Shown here: piece by piece, positions 19,076 through 27,216 of the stretch
How the letters are laid out: the number at the start of each line of letters is the position of its first letter
Numbering within the stretch: position 1 is the first letter of the stretch
Assembly: GCF_002188635.1 (NCBI RefSeq)
Contig: NZ_NINX01000029.1
Location: forward strand, 270,829-334,828
Direction: 5' to 3'
Length of the DNA stretch: 64,000 bases
Origin: Pigmentiphaga sp. NML030171
Lineage (GTDB): Bacteria; Pseudomonadota; Gammaproteobacteria; Burkholderiales; Burkholderiaceae_B
Notes under the pieces: model-generated
What the model saw: only the letters and a program-made list of their open reading frames with translations
Told to the model about the DNA's origin: nothing
Database searches by the model: none
Program-made: the position numbers and the translations under genes

Positions 19076-19375
19076 ATGAAGTACGCGCCTGTCGTGTTCG
19101 CTCTCGCGTTCCTGCTGTCCGGCTGCGATCAGCCGCTGTCGGTGGCTTCACTGGCCGCCGATCCATCCCGGTTGCACACGCTGCGCGCGCAGTGCCGCAC
19201 GGGCGCGCACGACGGCGCGTTTTGCGCGCAGGTGGCCCAGGCCGACCTGCGGCGCTTTCTCTCCGGCCAGACCGGGCCGAGCGAGTATCAGACGCTAGCC
19301 GACCTGCCGCCGATTCCGCCCAGCTTCGATGAACCCGCCGATGCCGATGCGCCTGGGCAGGAGGACTCACCATGA
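19076..19375 (+). CDS. Second EexN/TrbK-like lipoprotein
   Basis: The 99-residue lipoprotein has the lipobox LLSGC (Cys about 17). The motif LAADPSRLHTLRAQC...FCAQVAQADLRRFLSG is the same pattern as the 11238-11465 product. A Pro/Asp-rich tail follows. A small lipoprotein between trbJ and trbL corresponds to trbK of IncP plasmids, which gives entry exclusion. The assignment is by position and pattern. The stop overlaps trbL by 4 bp. Confidence 0.78.
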   Translation: MKYAPVVFALAFLLSGCDQPLSVASLAADPSRLHTLRAQCRTGAHDGAFCAQVAQADLRRFLSGQTGPSEYQTLADLPPIPPSFDEPADADAPGQEDSP

Positions 19376-20745
19376 ACGACGTAACGATCATCGACCGCTT
19401 CCTCGATACCTTCTCGCGCTACATCGACTCGGGCTTTGGACTGCTGCATGGCGAGGTGGCGTTTCTGACCGCCACGCTGATCGTCATCGACATGACGATC
19501 GCCGGGCTGTTCTGGGCGATGGGCCATGCCGTCGGCCAGGGCGAGGACGTGATCGCCAAGCTGATCCGCAAGGTGCTGTACGTCGGTGCCTTCGCCTACA
19601 TCATCGGCAACTTCAACACGCTGGCCGGCATCCTGTTCCGCTCCTTCGCCGGGCTGGGCCTAACGGCCAGCGGCTCGACCTTGAGCATGGAGAACTTCCT
19701 ACACCCTGGGCGGCTGGCCAAGGTCGGCATCGACGCCGGTGCGCCGATCCTTGAGCAGATCGGCAACATGGCGGGCTTCCCCGAGGTGTTCGTGAACATC
19801 ACGCCCATCGTCGTGATGTTCCTCGCGTGGTTGATCGTCATCCTGTGCTTCTTCGTGCTGGCGATCCAGCTTTTCATCACGCTGATCGAGTTCAAGCTGA
19901 CCACGCTCGCCGGCTTCGTGCTGGTGCCGTTCGCGCTGTGGAACAAGACCGCGTTCCTCGCCGAAAAGGTGCTGGGCAACGTGGTGTCGTCCGGCATCAA
20001 GGTGCTGGTGCTCGCCGTCATTGTGGGCATCGGCTCGGGGCTGTTCGCCGAGTTTCAGGTACATCCCGCCGAGCCATCCATCGACCACTCCGTGGTCGTG
20101 ATGCTGGCCTCGCTGACCCTGCTGGCCTTGGGCATCTTCGGGCCAGGCATTGCAACCGGGCTGGTGTCTGGCGGGCCGCAGCTTGGCGCGGGTGCGATGG
20201 CCGGTGCTGCGCTGGGCGCTGCGGGCGCTGCCGTTGCCGTCGGCGCCGCAGCCACGGGCGTCGGCGGCGCGGTAGCTGCTGGAGCGCGCATGGCGCCCGC
20301 TGCCGCCAAGCTGGCCGGCAGCGGCGCGCGGGCTGCCGCTGGGGCTGCCAGCAGTGCACGGTCGGCGTTCCAGGCCGGTTCCGCTTCGGCCGGCGGCGGC
20401 CTCAAGGGTGCCGCTGCGGGCTTCGGCAATGTCGCCAAGACAGGCGCTCAGGCAGCCGGGCAGAAGGTGGCCGATGGCGCGCGTTCGATGAAGGAACGTG
20501 CCGCCGCAGCTTTCCGCCAGGAAGGCACGACTTCGGCGGGAGGCGGTACAGCCGCCGCATCGGGCGGCCCAGCGTCTGGTGGTGATACGCCCTCCACCGC
20601 GCCGCAGGAGCAACCCGCCTGGGCCAAACGCCTGCATCGCCGCCAGCAACTCACCCATGCCGCAACCACCGCCGCCCACACGCTGCGCGGGGGCGACGGC
20701 GGCAGTTCCAGCCAGGGGCCGAGTCTGCGCGATTCCGATTCCTGA
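19372..20745 (+). CDS. trbL: Mating-pair formation protein TrbL (VirB6 family)
   Basis: The 457-residue polytopic membrane protein has about six membrane segments in residues 20-260. The typical start is IDRFLDTFSRYIDSGFGLL. The C-terminal half is a low-complexity Ala/Gly-rich cytoplasmic tail, usual in TrbL. VirB6-type proteins form part of the inner-membrane channel. The gene follows the TrbK-like gene by overlap and precedes trbF by 18 bp. Confidence 0.94.
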   Translation: MNDVTIIDRFLDTFSRYIDSGFGLLHGEVAFLTATLIVIDMTIAGLFWAMGHAVGQGEDVIAKLIRKVLYVGAFAYIIGNFNTLAGILFRSFAGLGLTASGSTLSMENFLHPGRLAKVGIDAGAPILEQIGNMAGFPEVFVNITPIVVMFLAWLIVILCFFVLAIQLFITLIEFKLTTLAGFVLVPFALWNKTAFLAEKVLGNVVSSGIKVLVLAVIVGIGSGLFAEFQVHPAEPSIDHSVVVMLASLTLLALGIFGPGIATGLVSGGPQLGAGAMAGAALGAAGAAVAVGAAATGVGGAVAAGARMAPAAAKLAGSGARAAAGAASSARSAFQAGSASAGGGLKGAAAGFGNVAKTGAQAAGQKVADGARSMKERAAAAFRQEGTTSAGGGTAAASGGPASGGDTPSTAPQEQPAWAKRLHRRQQLTHAATTAAHTLRGGDGGSSSQGPSLRDSDS

Positions 20746-20763
20746 TCTTCAAGGAGAACACCC

Positions 20764-21468
20764 ATGCGATTCAAACGACCGCAGGTGCGCTATGCCGACA
20801 CGCCGCAGCCTGCTACTCCGTACCAATCCGCCGCACAGGTGTGGGACGAGCGCATCGGCTCGGCCCGCGTGCAGGCGAAGAACTGGCGTTTCATGGCCTT
20901 CGGCTGTCTCACGCTGGCCGTGCTGATGGCCGGGGGCCTGGTCTGGCGCTCGGCGCAATCCATCGTGACACCCTATGTCATCGAGGTGGACAACGCGGGC
21001 CAAGTGCGCGCCGTGGGCGAGGCCGCTACGCCGTACCGGCCCAGCGATGCGCAGATCGCCTACCACCTGGGCCGCTTCATCGGCCTGGTGCGCTCGCTGT
21101 CCATCGACCCGATCGTGGTGCGGCAGAACTGGCTGGACGCCTACGACTACACCACCGACAAGGGCGCCGTGGTGCTCAACGAGTACGCCCGCGTGAACGA
21201 TCCGTTCGCGCGCATCGGCAAGGAGTCGGTGACGGTGCAGATCACCAGCGTGACCCGCGCCAGCGACGCCTCTTTCAACGTGCGCTGGACGGAACAACGC
21301 TTCGTCAACGGCGCTCCTGCTGGCACCGAACGCTGGAACGCGGTGATTTCCATCGTGCAGCAGACCCCGCGCACCGAACAGCGCCTGCGCAAGAACCCGT
21401 TGGGCATCTACGTCAACGGCCTGTCGTGGAGCCGCGAACTGGATTCTTCCGAAGGAGCCAAGCCATGA
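20764..21468 (+). CDS. trbF: Mating-pair formation protein TrbF (VirB8 family)
   Basis: The 234-residue bitopic protein has a cytoplasmic N-terminus with NPYQ-like residues (TPYQSAAQVWDERIG). One membrane segment (about 45-62) is followed by a periplasmic VirB8 domain (INVRWTE-like FNVRWTEQRF, NPLGIYVNGLSWSREL). It nucleates the inner-membrane part of the channel. The end overlaps trbG by 4 bp. Confidence 0.94.
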   Translation: MRFKRPQVRYADTPQPATPYQSAAQVWDERIGSARVQAKNWRFMAFGCLTLAVLMAGGLVWRSAQSIVTPYVIEVDNAGQVRAVGEAATPYRPSDAQIAYHLGRFIGLVRSLSIDPIVVRQNWLDAYDYTTDKGAVVLNEYARVNDPFARIGKESVTVQITSVTRASDASFNVRWTEQRFVNGAPAGTERWNAVISIVQQTPRTEQRLRKNPLGIYVNGLSWSRELDSSEGAKP

Positions 21469-22454
21469 ACCCGTCTTTCCGTACTTACGTTTCCGTGCTG
21501 GCGCTCGCGGCCCTGGCGGGCTGCGCCACCCAGGGCAAGCCGCCGCCGACCATCTCGCTCGATGAGCCGGTGCAGGCGCAGCCGCTGCCGGAGCCGCCTG
21601 CACCTGTGGAGGCGGTCGCTGTGCCCGAGGTGCTGCCGATGCCGGCACAGTTGAAGCCAGCGCCCGAGGGCGAAGAAGCCAAGCCGGCGCCGGAGCCGGT
21701 CGACGAGAAGGTGCGCGTCTCACGGGCCAATACCGAGGCGCGCGTCGCGCCCACGCGCGAGGGCTACGTCAACGCGATTCAGGTGTGGCCTTTCACGGAC
21801 GGCGCGCTGTATCAGGTCTATGCGGCCGTGGGCCGCGTGACCGTGATCGCGCTCCAGCCCGGTGAGGAACTGGTGACGGTGGCCGCTGGCGACACGGTGC
21901 GCTGGATCGTGGGCGACACATCGAGCGGCAGCGGGGATGCGCTGCGCGTGAACGTGATGGTCAAGCCCATCCGCTCGGGCCTCAAGACGAATCTCGTTGT
22001 AACCACCAGCCGACGCACCTATCTGCTGGAACTGACCTCGACAGAGAAGACATGGATGGCGTCGATATCCTGGGAGTACCCCAAGGACAAGATGCTCGCC
22101 TTGCAGCGGCAGGCGCAGGCGGCCAGCGCCGCCGCGCCGGTCGAGACCGGGCTGTCGCTGGAGAAGATCCGTTTCCGCTATGCCATCAGTGGCAGCAATC
22201 CGCCGTGGAAGCCGCTGCGCGCCTTCGATGACGGCGAGAAGGTATATATCCAGTTTCCCGCCGGCATCGCCCAGGGCGAGTTGCCGCCGCTGTTCGTGAT
22301 CGGTGCGCAGGGCGACGGGCAATTGGTGAACTACCGCTTCCGCTCGCCGTATTTCATCGTTGATCGCTTGTTCGGCGCTGCCGAGTTGCGCTTGGGCGGG
22401 GACAAGGGCGACGTGGTGCGGATCGAGCGCACCGACGGCACGCGGGGGAACTGA
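21465..22454 (+). CDS. trbG: Conjugal transfer protein TrbG (VirB9 family)
   Basis: The 329-residue lipoprotein has the lipobox LAGC (about 17). A Pro/Glu-rich linker (30-80) precedes the VirB9 core, with NAIQVWPFTDGALYQVYAAVGRVTVIALQPGE and the C-terminal MWNYRF-like LVNYRFRSPYFIVDRLF. It forms the periplasmic/outer-membrane core complex with TrbI. Coupled to trbF and followed 2 bp later by trbI. Confidence 0.94.
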   Translation: MNPSFRTYVSVLALAALAGCATQGKPPPTISLDEPVQAQPLPEPPAPVEAVAVPEVLPMPAQLKPAPEGEEAKPAPEPVDEKVRVSRANTEARVAPTREGYVNAIQVWPFTDGALYQVYAAVGRVTVIALQPGEELVTVAAGDTVRWIVGDTSSGSGDALRVNVMVKPIRSGLKTNLVVTTSRRTYLLELTSTEKTWMASISWEYPKDKMLALQRQAQAASAAAPVETGLSLEKIRFRYAISGSNPPWKPLRAFDDGEKVYIQFPAGIAQGELPPLFVIGAQGDGQLVNYRFRSPYFIVDRLFGAAELRLGGDKGDVVRIERTDGTRGN

Positions 22455-22456
22455 CC

Positions 22457-23731
22457 ATGAGCCAGGACGACACCCCCGACCTCACCACGCCGCAGGCGGG
22501 CAAGGTCGCGCCCGAGGCGGTGGCGCTACGCGCCCAGCCGCGTCCGGTCACGCGCCTGAACCGGCGCACGCTGGCCGTCCTCGTCGGCGGCCTGTCGGTC
22601 GCCGTGCTCGGGGCCACGATCTGGTCATTGCAGCCGCATCGGCGCGGCACTGGCGAACAGACCGAGCTTTACAACGTGGATCGCGTATCGAAGTCCGAGG
22701 GGCTGGATGGCCTGCCTTCCGACTACTCGAAGCTGCGGAAGGTGCCCGAGTTGGGGCCGCCGCTGCCGGGCGATCTTGGCCCCGCCATCGTCGCTTCGCA
22801 GCAGCCGGCCGTAGCCGCTTACGCGGCCCCCGGCCACGATCCGAATGACGCTTTGCGCAAAGAGGCGGAAGCCGCTGCGGCTTCGTCGGTGTTCTTCCGC
22901 TCCGGCGGCCAGGGCCAAGGCCAGGCCGCAACGGTGGCGCAGGCGGCGCCGGGTGCGCCGGGTGCTGCAAGCGCGCTCGCAGCCTTCGACCCGCTCGCCG
23001 CCGGGCCGGCCTCGACGGCGGCCCAGCCCGCCGACCCGACCGCCACGCAGAACCGGCAAGACCAGAAGGAGGCGTTCCTGAAAGGCGGCTCTACGGAAAC
23101 CCGCAATTCCGGCAACCTGGCGCTGCCGGCGTCGCCGTATCAGGTGATGGCCGGTACGGTGATCGCCGGGGCGCTGGTCACAGGCATCAAGTCCGATCTT
23201 CCGGGCGATGTGATCGCCACCGTCACGGAGCCCGTCTATGACACGGCCACGGGCAAGTTCCTGCTGATCCCGCAGGGATCGCGCATCCTCGGGCGCTACA
23301 ACAGCCAGGTCAGCTACGGGCAGAGCCGCGTACAGGTGGTATGGAACCGGGTCATCCTGCCCGACACGTCATCGCTGACGCTCGACAACCTCGTGGGCAC
23401 CGACCCGGCCGGCTACGCCGGCCTGGAAGACGACGTGGACTGGCACTGGAACCGCGTCTTCGCCGGCGCCGTGTTGACGACGCTGCTGGGCGTGGGCGCC
23501 GAGCTGGCCGCGCCGGAGAACCGCCAGGACGGCAACCGCATCGTCATCGCCGGGCGCGACAGCGCACAGGACAGCATCAATCAGGTCGGCCAGGAGATCA
23601 CTCGGCGCAACATGAACATCCAGCCGACGCTGACAGCACGACCGGGCTTGCCGGTTCGGGTGATCGTGGCGCGCGACCTCGTGTTGCGTCCTTACCAACC
23701 CATGTTCTATCAGCTTGGAGGTGCGCGATGA
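22457..23731 (+). CDS. trbI: Conjugal transfer protein TrbI (VirB10 family)
   Basis: The 424-residue protein has one membrane segment (about 36-52) and a long low-complexity periplasmic linker. The VirB10 C-terminal domain carries the signatures GTVIAGALVTGIKSDLPGDVIATV, IPQGSRILGRYNSQVSYGQ and RPGLPVRVIVARDLVLRPY. It spans both membranes in the core complex. It overlaps the following small gene by 4 bp. Confidence 0.95.
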   Translation: MSQDDTPDLTTPQAGKVAPEAVALRAQPRPVTRLNRRTLAVLVGGLSVAVLGATIWSLQPHRRGTGEQTELYNVDRVSKSEGLDGLPSDYSKLRKVPELGPPLPGDLGPAIVASQQPAVAAYAAPGHDPNDALRKEAEAAAASSVFFRSGGQGQGQAATVAQAAPGAPGAASALAAFDPLAAGPASTAAQPADPTATQNRQDQKEAFLKGGSTETRNSGNLALPASPYQVMAGTVIAGALVTGIKSDLPGDVIATVTEPVYDTATGKFLLIPQGSRILGRYNSQVSYGQSRVQVVWNRVILPDTSSLTLDNLVGTDPAGYAGLEDDVDWHWNRVFAGAVLTTLLGVGAELAAPENRQDGNRIVIAGRDSAQDSINQVGQEITRRNMNIQPTLTARPGLPVRVIVARDLVLRPYQPMFYQLGGAR

Positions 23732-23973
23732 GTACCGCCCGAAAACTCCGCCTCGGCCCGTTGCCGTCCAGCGGTAGCACGAAGCTGACGTTCACCTGCC
23801 CGGCCAGCCTGAAAGCCGACCTGGACGCCTACGCCGCACTGCACGCGCAGACGTATGGCGAGGCCGTCGATGCAACGACGTTGATCCCGCACATGCTGGA
23901 GACGTTCATGGCGGGGGATCGGGGATTCAGAAAGGGAAGCAGGGGCAAGGCCGCACCGCCGAAGTCGGGTTGA
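23728..23973 (+). CDS. DUF2274 small protein, last gene of the trb operon
   Basis: The 81-residue protein starts KLRLGPLPSSGSTKLTFTCPASLKADLDAYAALHAQTYGE, which is the DUF2274 signature. The C-terminus is basic. The family regularly follows trbI in ICEs and has no known function. The CPASLKADLDAYA core resembles a ribbon-helix-helix, so it may be a small DNA-binding protein. That is inference. It overlaps trbI by ATGA. Confidence 0.85.
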   Translation: MSTARKLRLGPLPSSGSTKLTFTCPASLKADLDAYAALHAQTYGEAVDATTLIPHMLETFMAGDRGFRKGSRGKAAPPKSG

Positions 23974-24006
23974 CGATGTGGACGCATCCACCACCCACTC
24001 ACGATG

Positions 24007-24038
24007 AAAGCGCAGCCCTCGGGTTGCGCTTTCGCTTT
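24007..24038 (+). terminator. Terminator after the trb operon
   Basis: AAAGCGCA (24007-24014) pairs with TGCGCTTT (24025-24032), with an inner CCC/GGG stem, and is followed by CGCTTTC. It lies 33 bp after the DUF2274 stop. The remaining 210 bp to the att core hold no convincing gene. Confidence 0.75.
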
Positions 24039-24248
24039 CTGGGGATGGATTGCGACAGGCCGGGGCATAAGATGGCTATGCGATCTTGCCCGCTGCGGCG
24101 CCCCTGCGTTTGCCACCGCAAAGCGCCCATGTGGCACCTAGCCAGAAATGCAGCAAGCGCGCGCCGCAGCCCGAATCTAGGCTAACCTATTGCCCCATAA
24201 GACCTTTTGCGCCGCTGCATGACCTCACAAAAGACTTGACAGCGGACA

Positions 24249-24256
24249 TTTTTCAT
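24249..24256. other. attR core of the Tn4371-like ICE
   Basis: TTTTTCAT matches the 8-bp target I recall for Tn4371-family ICEs. It sits exactly where conjugation genes end and chromosomal genes begin. The core overlaps the stop codon of the convergent aldehyde dehydrogenase gene (24253-24255), so the duplicated core keeps that gene intact. The matching attL should lie left of this window. Confidence 0.75.
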
Positions 24257-25752
24257 GTCCCCAGGCGTGGGATGGACGGCGGCACCGTGGGCAGCATGAC
24301 CGTCTTCTCGAAGGTATAGAACTTCATGCTGGACTCGCCGCCCTCCCGGCCGTAGCCCGATGCCTTGATGCCGCCGAAGGGCGCGCGTAGGTCACGCGTC
24401 ATGGGCGTGTTGACCCACACCATGCCGGCCCGGATCTCCGACAGCGCGCGCATCACCGTGGGCTGGTGGTCGCTCCATACATACGACACCAGGCCGAACT
24501 CGCTGTCGTTCGCGATGGCGTAGGCCTCGTCCTGCGTATCGAACGGGACGATGGTCGCGAAGGGTCCGAAGATCTCCTCGCGGCAGACACGCGCCGTGTT
24601 GTCCCGCGCCAATACCGCCGTCGGCTGGAAATAGAAGCCCGGTTCCAGTTCCTCGACCGTCGCGCCGCCGCACAGCAGCTGCGCGCCATCGGCGCGGGCG
24701 ATGTCCACGTAGCCGGCCACTCGTTGCCGGTGCGCCTGGAACGCCAGCGGCCCGATCTCGGTGGCCGGGTCCAGCGGGCTGCCTATGCGCAGCCGGCGGG
24801 CGCGCTGCGCGAAGGCGTCGACGAAGCGGTCCAGCACCGCCCGCTGTACCAGGATGCGCGAACCGGCCAGGCACTGCTGGCCGTTGTTCGAGAAAATGCC
24901 GACCAGCGCGCCGTCCAACGCGCGGTCCAGGTCGGCCGATTCGAAGACGATGTTGGCCGACTTGCCGCCCAGTTCCAGCGACAGGGGCTTGAGCCCTTCG
25001 CCGGCGCTGGCCGAGATCCGCCGTGCCGTCTGCGTGCCGCCCGTGAACGACACCAGGTCCACCTGCGGATGCGCCACCAGGGCTTCGCCCGTGACGCCGC
25101 CCCGGCCGTTGACCAGGTTGACGACGCCCGGCGGCACGCCTGCTTCCACCAGCAGTTCCATGAAGCGCGCGACCGCCAGCGGCGTGACCTCGGACGGCTT
25201 GCAGACGCAGCTGTTGCCGAACGCGATGGCGCCGGCGATCTTCATCGACGTCAGGGCCAGCGGCGCGTTCCACGGGCCGATCAGCGCCGCCACGCCCACC
25301 GGCTCGCGCAGCACCAGCGTCAGGTACCCGTCCGTCTGGCCGTGCAGCTTCTCGGCATGCTGGCCCAGGAACTCCGCGAAAAAGCGGAAGTTATAGGCGG
25401 TACGGGGAATCTGGCCCTTTTGCAGGTGGCGCATGGGAATGCCGGAGTTCATGCACTCCAGGTAGGCCAGTTCGTCGCGATGCAGGTCGACCAGGTCGGC
25501 CACCCTGCGCATCACGGCCTGCCGGGCCTCGACCGGCAGCCTGCGCCAGCGCCCGTCCTCGAAAGCGGCCCGGGCGGACCGCACCGCCGCATCGACCTCG
25601 TCCGCCGGCGCCTCGACCAGGGTCGAGATGCGCCGCGCGTCGCCGGGGAAGATCACCGGCAGCTCGTATCCGGCCGAACGCGTGCAGCGGCCGTCGATGA
25701 AACTCGTTACTTGCTCGCGGATGGGGAATTCGGCCGGCGCGGGTTGCTTCAT
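24253..25752 (-). CDS. Aldehyde dehydrogenase, semialdehyde dehydrogenase-like (HpaE/XylG type)
   Basis: The 499-residue NAD(P)-dependent dehydrogenase has the motif GPWNAPL (about 159), the SFTGGTQTA nucleotide turn (235-243), catalytic Glu in LELGG (about 260) and catalytic Cys in NNGQQCLAGSR (about 294). The closest remembered relatives are hydroxymuconic semialdehyde dehydrogenases of aromatic ring cleavage (5-carboxymethyl-2-hydroxymuconate or 2-hydroxymuconate). The next gene on the same strand is a flavin hydroxylase, which supports an aromatic pathway. The substrate is inferred. The last codons adjoin the ICE att core. Confidence 0.85.
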   Translation of the reverse strand: MKQPAPAEFPIREQVTSFIDGRCTRSAGYELPVIFPGDARRISTLVEAPADEVDAAVRSARAAFEDGRWRRLPVEARQAVMRRVADLVDLHRDELAYLECMNSGIPMRHLQKGQIPRTAYNFRFFAEFLGQHAEKLHGQTDGYLTLVLREPVGVAALIGPWNAPLALTSMKIAGAIAFGNSCVCKPSEVTPLAVARFMELLVEAGVPPGVVNLVNGRGGVTGEALVAHPQVDLVSFTGGTQTARRISASAGEGLKPLSLELGGKSANIVFESADLDRALDGALVGIFSNNGQQCLAGSRILVQRAVLDRFVDAFAQRARRLRIGSPLDPATEIGPLAFQAHRQRVAGYVDIARADGAQLLCGGATVEELEPGFYFQPTAVLARDNTARVCREEIFGPFATIVPFDTQDEAYAIANDSEFGLVSYVWSDHQPTVMRALSEIRAGMVWVNTPMTRDLRAPFGGIKASGYGREGGESSMKFYTFEKTVMLPTVPPSIPRLGT

Positions 25753-25763
25753 GTCGTTCCGTG

Positions 25764-26972
25764 CTATTCGATCGCGGCCGCTTCGCGCAGGCTCAGGATC
25801 ATCGAGGTTTCGAGCAGGTACTCGCGGGCCAGGCGCGGATCGTCCGCCTTGCGCTTCAAGTCCTCCAGCGTCGCGCGGCGTTGCGCCTCCCCGCGCTCCT
25901 GCATGCGGGCGCGGTTACGGCCGGACTGCTGCAATACGTGCTTGATCGCGATCGGGCGGCGCTGGCGCTCGTATTGCCCCAGCAGCGCATCGCTTTCGCC
26001 CGCATAGATGCGGCGCAGCTTGTCGGTAAGGTTGAAGGCGTCGTGGATGCCGCCGTTCATGCCCATGCCGCCGCTGGGGCTGTTGATGTGGGCGGCGTCG
26101 CCGGCCAGCACGATGCGGCCGTTGACATAGGTGTTCACGACCCGCTGGTGGATGCGGTAGGGCCGGATCTCCATCACCTCGTAGGCCTGTTCGCGCGGCA
26201 GGACGTGTTGCAGTTTCTTCTGGATGGACTCGGGCTGGAGGGCGTCGTCGATCGACTCGCCTTCCCACGGGTACAGGCTGACCCGCCAGAGGCCGGGAAG
26301 CCGCAGCAGGCTGAAGGTGCCGGTCGAGGCCCAGCAATAGTTGATGTAGGACAGCGTGGGAATGTGCTCGTGGAACGGAAAGCGGGTGGTGGCCAGCACC
26401 GTGGTCTCGGGAAAGGTCAGTCCTTCGAAGCTCAGGTCCAGCGCGGCCCGCACCATGCTGCGGGCGCCGTCGGCCGCGATCAGGTAGCGCCCCGTCAGTT
26501 CCTGCCGCTCGCCGCCGGGCCGCTCCACCGTGACGCGCACCGAGTCCGCGTCCTGCGACACCTCCACGCACGGGTGTCCCATCAGCACCCGCACCGCCGG
26601 CAGCTTTTCCCGGATGTGGGCCAGCAGCAGCTCGGACAGTTTCCATTGTTCGGTCTGCAGGCGATAGGGATGCGGGGTCTCGTCCTTGAGCACCGACAGG
26701 TCGAATTCGGCGAATTCGCTCGTCTCGTGCATGCGCACCTGCCAGGTGGGGGCGACCAGCCCGGCTTCGATCAACCCGGGCGTGATACCGTACTCGTCCA
26801 GCATCTCCAGCGTCGGGGGGTGGAAGGTCGAGGCCTTCAAGGCGCGCGACACCTGTTCCTCGGCTTCCACGACCACGACCGGAATGCCGTAATGGCCCAG
26901 CCGCATCGCCGCGACCAGGCCCACGGGGCCGCCGCCTACAATAATGACCTGCTCGGGGGTCCCGGTGCTCAC
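25764..26972 (-). CDS. FAD-dependent aromatic monooxygenase (MhpA/PheA-like)
   Basis: The 402-residue single-component flavin hydroxylase has IIVGGGPVGL (FAD ADP-binding, residues 10-19), IAADGARSMVR (DG motif, about 165) and GRIVLAGDAAHINSPSGGMGMNGGIHDAFNL (GD motif, about 295). Such enzymes hydroxylate phenolic rings with NAD(P)H and O2. It is transcribed first, with the dehydrogenase 11 bp downstream. A perfect palindrome lies in the upstream gap. The ring-cleavage dioxygenase is not in this window. The exact substrate cannot be read from sequence. Confidence 0.88.
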   Translation of the reverse strand: MSTGTPEQVIIVGGGPVGLVAAMRLGHYGIPVVVVEAEEQVSRALKASTFHPPTLEMLDEYGITPGLIEAGLVAPTWQVRMHETSEFAEFDLSVLKDETPHPYRLQTEQWKLSELLLAHIREKLPAVRVLMGHPCVEVSQDADSVRVTVERPGGERQELTGRYLIAADGARSMVRAALDLSFEGLTFPETTVLATTRFPFHEHIPTLSYINYCWASTGTFSLLRLPGLWRVSLYPWEGESIDDALQPESIQKKLQHVLPREQAYEVMEIRPYRIHQRVVNTYVNGRIVLAGDAAHINSPSGGMGMNGGIHDAFNLTDKLRRIYAGESDALLGQYERQRRPIAIKHVLQQSGRNRARMQERGEAQRRATLEDLKRKADDPRLAREYLLETSMILSLREAAAIE

Positions 26973-27023
26973 ACGCTACCTCGTTTCGGTTATCGACGCT
27001 TTTCGAGCCATTTCACATTTATT

Positions 27024-27041
27024 CTATTGACCTGTCAATAG
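27024..27041. promoter_or_regulatory. Palindromic operator upstream of the monooxygenase operon
   Basis: CTATTGAC-CT-GTCAATAG is an exact inverted repeat, 52 bp before the monooxygenase start and also within reach of the divergent sigma-factor gene. It is a likely repressor site (GntR- or MarR-like). The regulator is not encoded next to it. The rest of the 244-bp gap shows nothing else convincing. Confidence 0.65.
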
Positions 27042-27216
27042 GACAATTAAACCATCCGATCCGGCGTTCGGGACGGTGTCGCACGGGACGTCACAAACCG
27101 GCGGGCTCGTTCGTCACAAGGAGATCGCGGCGCCGACCAGCGCGATCGCGGCGATATCAACCTCTGGAGCCGGCTCCAGGTATCGATGCACTGATGGGTC
27201 CGCTCGGGAATGAATC

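Larger units (their letters stand above)
1..24256. mobile_element. Right-hand part of a Tn4371-family ICE with copper-resistance cargo
   Basis: A LysR regulator, traG, a copG-type gene and trbBCDEJLFGI in this order form the conserved conjugation block of Tn4371-like ICEs. The block is followed by a terminator and the 8-bp sequence TTTTTCAT, which is the recombination core I recall for this family. The copper genes 1-10150 occupy the cargo position upstream of the LysR-traG block. The integrase, replication/partition and relaxase genes would lie left of the window and are not seen. Chromosomal genes of different character begin at the core. The assignment rests on gene order plus the core; the left end was not observed. 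Confidence 0.85.

Noticed and set aside
23974..24248. Small frames between the trb operon and attR
   Set aside because: They lack ribosome sites and family similarity, and one overlaps the terminator hairpin.
24466..26007. Plus-strand 513-codon frame over the aldehyde dehydrogenase
   Set aside because: Antisense artefact of GC-rich coding DNA; the minus-strand product carries catalytic Glu and Cys motifs.
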